A stretch of 64,000 nucleotides of DNA from Paramoeba atlantica (Eukaryota; Discosea): contig CDRNVI010000052.1 in assembly GCA_977017575.1 (NCBI GenBank), positions 186,001 through 250,000 on the forward strand, in the 5' to 3' direction. Numbering within the stretch: the stretch's first letter is position 1; the number at the start of each line of letters is the position of its first letter. This document shows positions 59,856 through 64,000 of the stretch, piece by piece. The notes under the pieces are model-generated. The model saw nothing but the letters and a program-made list of their open reading frames with translations, had not been told where the DNA came from and ran no database searches. Position numbers and translations under genes: made by a program.

Positions 59856-60494
59856 GATAAACAGATAGGGTGCGAGAAAGTCTCCTTGCAGAGTACCATT
59901 GGGTCATTATGGTAACACCGTAACTCCGCATGAATGCCACGGCCTGGTGTAGACGATAACTGCGACGTAGAGCAAATGCGTCCGCGGACTTGCATTTCAA
60001 TGTGTCCACATTTAGGGTGCTCACCACAAACCCCCCTCTCATAGCTTGAATCTTCGGTCTCTGCTCTCGGGCGCCACGCCGAAAACAGGTTTTGCGCTTC
60101 CGATTGCGTCCGTGTAATGATTTTGGGAGTATTCCAACCCTGCCGCCCAGCACATGGACACGTTCATCTCTCGGTGGAAACGGGAGGAGCCGTCCATTCA
60201 TCAAGTCGTACTTAACAAGCCAATTAGACCCGCCAAGCGAAGAATGAACAACCCCTTCCCAAAGTGTAATGCGTTTGCGGTAGGCCATGCGCCAAACAAC
60301 GGCCACACGTTTTCCAACTCCAAAAACCTTCGACATCTGCAAACGGGCCTGCTGCCGGAGTTTTATTACACCACCCCTCTGCTTTGGTTGCAAAAAGAGG
60401 TTGCCCCGACCACACCTGGCCGTTAGGAGTTTGTCACGAACTTCCAACAAACCATCGAACGGTCCGGAGGCCTCCGCCATTTTGTATCAACGTA

Positions 60495-63400
60495 TTAATA
60501 CAAAAAGTGATCTCAATACAAAAAGTGATCTTAATACAAAAAGTGATCTTAATACAAAAAGTGATCTTAATACAAAAAGTGATCTTAATACAAAAAGTGA
60601 TCTTAATACAAAAAGTGATCTTAATACAAAAAGTGATCTTAATACAAAAAGTGATCTTAATACAAAAAGTCATCTTAATACAAAACGTGATCTTAATACC
60701 AAAAGTGATCTTAATACAAAAAGTGATCTTAATACAAAAAGTGATCTTAATACAAAAAGTGATCTTAATACAAAAAGTGATCTTAATACAAAAAGTGGTC
60801 TTAATACAAAAAGTGATCTTAATACAAAAAGTGATCTTAATACAAAAAGTGATCTTAATACAAAAAGTGATCTTAATACAAAAAGTGATCTTAATACAAA
60901 AAGTGATCTTAATACAAAAAGTGATCTTAATACAAAAAGTGATCTTAATACAAAAAGTGATCTTAATACAAAAAGTGATCTTAATACAAAAAGTGATCTT
61001 AATACAAAAAGTGATCTTAATACAAAAAGTGATCTTAATACAAAAAGTGATCTTAATACCAAAAGTGATCTTAATACAAAAAGTGATCTTAATACAAAAA
61101 GTGATCTTAATACAAAAAGTGATCTTAATACAAAAAGTGATCTTAATACAAAAAGTGATCTTAATACAAAAAGTGATCTTAATACCAAAAGTGATCTTAA
61201 TACAAAAAGTGATCTTAATACAAAAAGTGATCTTAATACAAAAAGTGATCTTAATACAAAAAGTGATCTTAATACAAAAAGTGATCTTAATACAAAAAGT
61301 GATCTTAATACAAAAAGTGATCTTAATACAAAAAGTGATCTTAATACCAAAAGTGATCTTAATACAAAAAGTGATCTTAATACAAAAAGTGATCTTAATA
61401 CAAAAAGTGATCTTAATACAAAAAGTGATCTTAATACAAAAAGTGATCTTAATACAAAAAGTGATCTTAATACAAAAAGTGATCTTAATACAAAAAGTGA
61501 TCTTAATACAAAAAGTGATCTTAATACAAAAAGTGATCTTAATACAAAAAGTGATCTTAATACAAAAAGTGATCTTAATACAAAAAGTGATCTTAATACA
61601 AAAAGTGGTCTTAATACAAAAAGTGATCTTAATACAAAAAGTGATCTTAATACAAAAAGTGATCTTAATACAAAAAGTGATCTTAATACAAAAAGTGATC
61701 TTAATACAAAAAGTGATCTTAATACAAAAAGTGATCTTAATACAAAAAGTGATCTTAATACAAAAAGTGATCTTAATACAAAAAGTGATCTTAATACAAA
61801 AAGTGATCTTAATACAAAAAGTGATCTTAATACAAAAAGTGATCTTAATACAAAAAGTGATCTTAATACCAAAAGTGATCTTAATACAAAAAGTGATCTT
61901 AATACAAAAAGTGATCTTAATACAAAAAGTGTTCTTAATACTAAAAGTGATCTTAATACAAAAAGTGATCTTAATACAAAAAGTGATCTTAATACAAAAA
62001 GTGATCTTAATACAAAAAGTGATCTTAATACAAAAAGTGATCTTAATACAAAAAGTGATCTTAATACAAAAAGTGATCTTAATACAAAAAGTGATCTTAA
62101 TACAAAAAGTGATCTTAATACAAAAAGTGATCTTAATACAAAAAGTGATCTTAATACAAAAAGTGATCTTAATACAAAAAGTGATCTTAATACAAAAAGT
62201 GATCTTAATACAAAAAGTGATCTTAATACAAAAAGTGATCTTAATACAAAAAGTGATCTTAATACCAAAAGTGATCTTAATGCAAAAAGTGTTCTTAATA
62301 CAAAAAGTGATCTTAATATAAAAAGTGATCTTAATACAAAAAGTGATCTTAATACAAAAAGTGATCTTAATACAAAAAGTGGTCTTAATACAAAAAGTGA
62401 TCTTAATACAAAAAGTGATCATAATACAAAAAGTGATCTTAATACAAAAAGTGTTCTTAATACTAAAAGTGATCTTAATACAAAAAGTGATCTTAATACA
62501 AAAAGTGATCTTAATACAAAAAGTGATCTTAAGACAAAAAGTGATCTTAATACAAAAAGTGATCTTAATACAAAAAGTGATCTTAATACAAAAAGTGATC
62601 ATAATACAAAAAGTGATCTTAATACAAAAAGTGATCTTAATACAAAAAGTGATCTCAATACAAAAAGTGATCTTAATACAAAAAGTGATCTTAATACAAA
62701 AAGTGATCTTAATACAAAAAGTGATCTTAATACAAAAAGTGATCTTAATACAAAAAGTGATCTTAATACAAAAAGTGATCTTAATACCAAAAGTGATCTT
62801 AATACAAAAAGTGATCTTAATACAAAAAGTGATCTTAATACAAAAAGTGATCTTAATACAAAAAGTGATCTTAATACAAAAAGTGATCTTAATACAAAAA
62901 GTGGTCTTAATACAAAAAGTGATCTTAATACAAAAAGTGATCTTAATACAAAAAGTGATCTTAATACAAAAAGTGATCTTAATACAAAAAGTGGTCTTAA
63001 TACAAAAAGTGATCTTAATACAAAAAGTGATCTTAATACAAAAAGTCATCTTAATACAAAAAGTGATCTTAATACAAAAAGTGATCTTAATACAAAAAGT
63101 GATCTTAATACAAAAAGTGATCTTAATACAAAAAGTGATCTTAATACAAAAAGTGATCTTAATACAAAAAGTGATCTTAATACAAAAAGTGATCTTAATA
63201 CAAAAAGTGATCTTAATACAAAAAGTGATCTTAATACAAAAAGTGATCTTAATACAAAAAGTGATCTTAATACAAAAAGTGGTCTTAATACAAAAAGTGG
63301 TCTTAATACAAAAAGTGATCTTAATACAAAAAGTGATCTTAATACAAAAAGTGATCTTAATACAAAAAGTGATCTTAATACAAAAAGTGATCTTAATACA

Positions 63401-64000
63401 AAAAGTGATCTTAATACAAAAAGTGATCTTAATACAAAAAGTGATCTTAATACAAAAAGTGATCTTAATACAAAAAGTGATCTTAATACAAAAAGTGATC
63501 TTAATACCAAAAGTGATCTTAATACAAAAAGTGATCTTAATACCAAAAGTGATCTTAATACAAAAAGTGATCTTAATACAAAAAGTGATCTTAATACAAA
63601 AAGTGATCTTAATACAAAAAGTGATCTTAATACAAAAAGTGATCTTAATACCAAAAGTGATCTTAATGCAAAAAGTGTTCTTAATACAAAAAGTGATCTT
63701 AATATAAAAAGTGATCTTAATACAAAAAGTGATCTTAATACAAAAAGTGATCTTAATACAAAAAGTGGTCTTAATACAAAAAGTGATCTTAATACAAAAA
63801 GTGATCTTAATACAAAAAGTGATCTTAATACAAAAAGTGATCTTAATACAAAAAGTGATCTTAATACCAAAAGTGATCTTAATACAAAAAGTGATCTTAA
63901 TACCAAAAGTGATCTTAATACAAAAAGTGATCTTAATACAAAAAGTGATCTTAATACAAAAAGTGATCTTAATACAAAAAGTGATCCTAATACAAAAAGT
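60495..64000. repeat. 18-bp minisatellite, about 195 units, continuing beyond the window
   Basis: The unit is AATACAAAAAGTGATCTT. Units are 18 bases almost without exception, with point variants such as AATACCAAAAGTGATCTT, GTGGTCTT, GTGTTCTT and AATATAAAAAGT. Because 18 is a multiple of three and the unit has no stop in most frames, very long open frames arise: ILIQKV and TKSDLN on the + strand, FCIKIT and VLRSLF on the - strand. None has other signs of coding. A variant series (AATACC, AATGCA with GTTCTT, AATATA, then GGTCTT) recurs exactly 1386 bases later (62281 and 63667; 77 units), and the GTTCTTAATACT variant recurs at 522 bases (29 units), showing higher-order duplication. Confidence 0.95.

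Larger units (their letters stand above)
58004..60480 (-). mobile_element. LINE (AP-endonuclease, RT, RNase H), internally deleted
   Basis: Read from 60480 downward, a frame with basic N-terminal sequence leads to FVVSTLNVDTLKCKSADAFA and LHQAVAFMRSYGVTIM, which fit the start of an AP-type endonuclease. At about 59910 this breaks off, and the next block is already late in the reverse transcriptase: GTLQGDFLAPYLF, then ISDIDYADDIVLFASS with the catalytic YADD, and the thumb region (FRTLVMPVVQYNSGTW). Most of the endonuclease and the first half of RT are therefore deleted. After a frameshift near 58880, an RNase H domain follows (LHLYTDGALRTTK; TAAELYAVYEAL; HNDTSDWLAKRA). AP endonuclease plus RT plus RNase H is the layout of the I/ingi group known from trypanosomes. 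The copy cannot move by itself. Confidence 0.8.

Noticed and set aside
60434-63907. Very long frames on both strands in the 3' end, such as (ILIQKV)n and (FCIKIT)n
   Set aside because: They follow from an 18-bp tandem repeat without stops in four frames. Nothing else suggests coding, so I did not list them as genes.
60495-64000. CRISPR-like array
   Set aside because: The units are contiguous and 18 bases long, with no spacers and no cas genes; the host looks eukaryotic.
1-64000. Bacterial origin of the window, suggested by the IS30-type transposase
   Set aside because: GRASP, Rad4, Noc3, a DEAH splicing helicase, SINEs and LINEs are eukaryotic, and the IS30-type element sits inside a eukaryotic-style minisatellite.

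Overview
The window looks like nuclear DNA of a unicellular eukaryote, most likely a euglenozoan of the kinetoplastid/diplonemid kind. Four observations point there. All recognisable host genes from 1 to about 36 kb lie on the + strand, head to tail. None needs a cis-intron. Several starts are preceded by a pyrimidine tract ending in AG, as expected of spliced-leader acceptor sites. One gene joins an N-terminal P-loop domain to a cap-guanylyltransferase-like domain, an arrangement I know from the trypanosome capping enzyme Ce1. Two leucine-rich-repeat relics of the 'LP..L..L.L..N.F.G' type also fit. The lineage is an inference and needs a database search. Region 1-36 kb is gene-rich: a HAD/Swiss-Army-Knife-like phosphatase domain protein, a cyclin, an unknown coiled-coil-like protein, uracil-DNA glycosylase, an LRR pseudogene, a capping-enzyme-like fusion with a C-terminal cysteine cluster, a large helical protein, a GRASP Golgi protein, a second LRR gene cut by a LINE 3' fragment, a Noc3-like ribosome biogenesis factor, an XPC/Rad4 repair protein, a SNF2 ATPase of Rad54 type, a DEAH-box RNA helicase and a helical-repeat protein with a possible mitochondrial presequence. 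These are housekeeping functions (DNA repair, mRNA capping and processing, ribosome assembly, Golgi structure, cell cycle) with no operon-like functional grouping, as expected of a polycistronic unit. Region 36-60 kb is a transposon graveyard. It holds a Tc1/mariner transposase, a transposon with an IS30-type transposase, a pogo/DDE_1-type transposase, a hAT-like non-autonomous element with an 8-bp target duplication, several non-autonomous elements bounded by TA, fold-back elements, a dispersed family with inverted ends, tRNA-derived SINEs and a deleted LINE carrying reverse transcriptase and RNase H. Elements are nested; several target-site duplications can be read directly, and one filled site can be compared with an empty copy elsewhere in the window. 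Region 60.5-64 kb is one 18-bp minisatellite of about 195 units that runs off the window end. The block from 36 kb on may be subtelomeric or a boundary of the gene cluster; this is inference. The most unusual item is the IS30-type element at 41.8-43.2 kb: bacterial-type transposase, inverted ends with three iterated motifs on each side, a 3-bp AGT duplication, and insertion inside a minisatellite array. No rRNA gene, intact tRNA gene, CRISPR array or LTR element was recognised.
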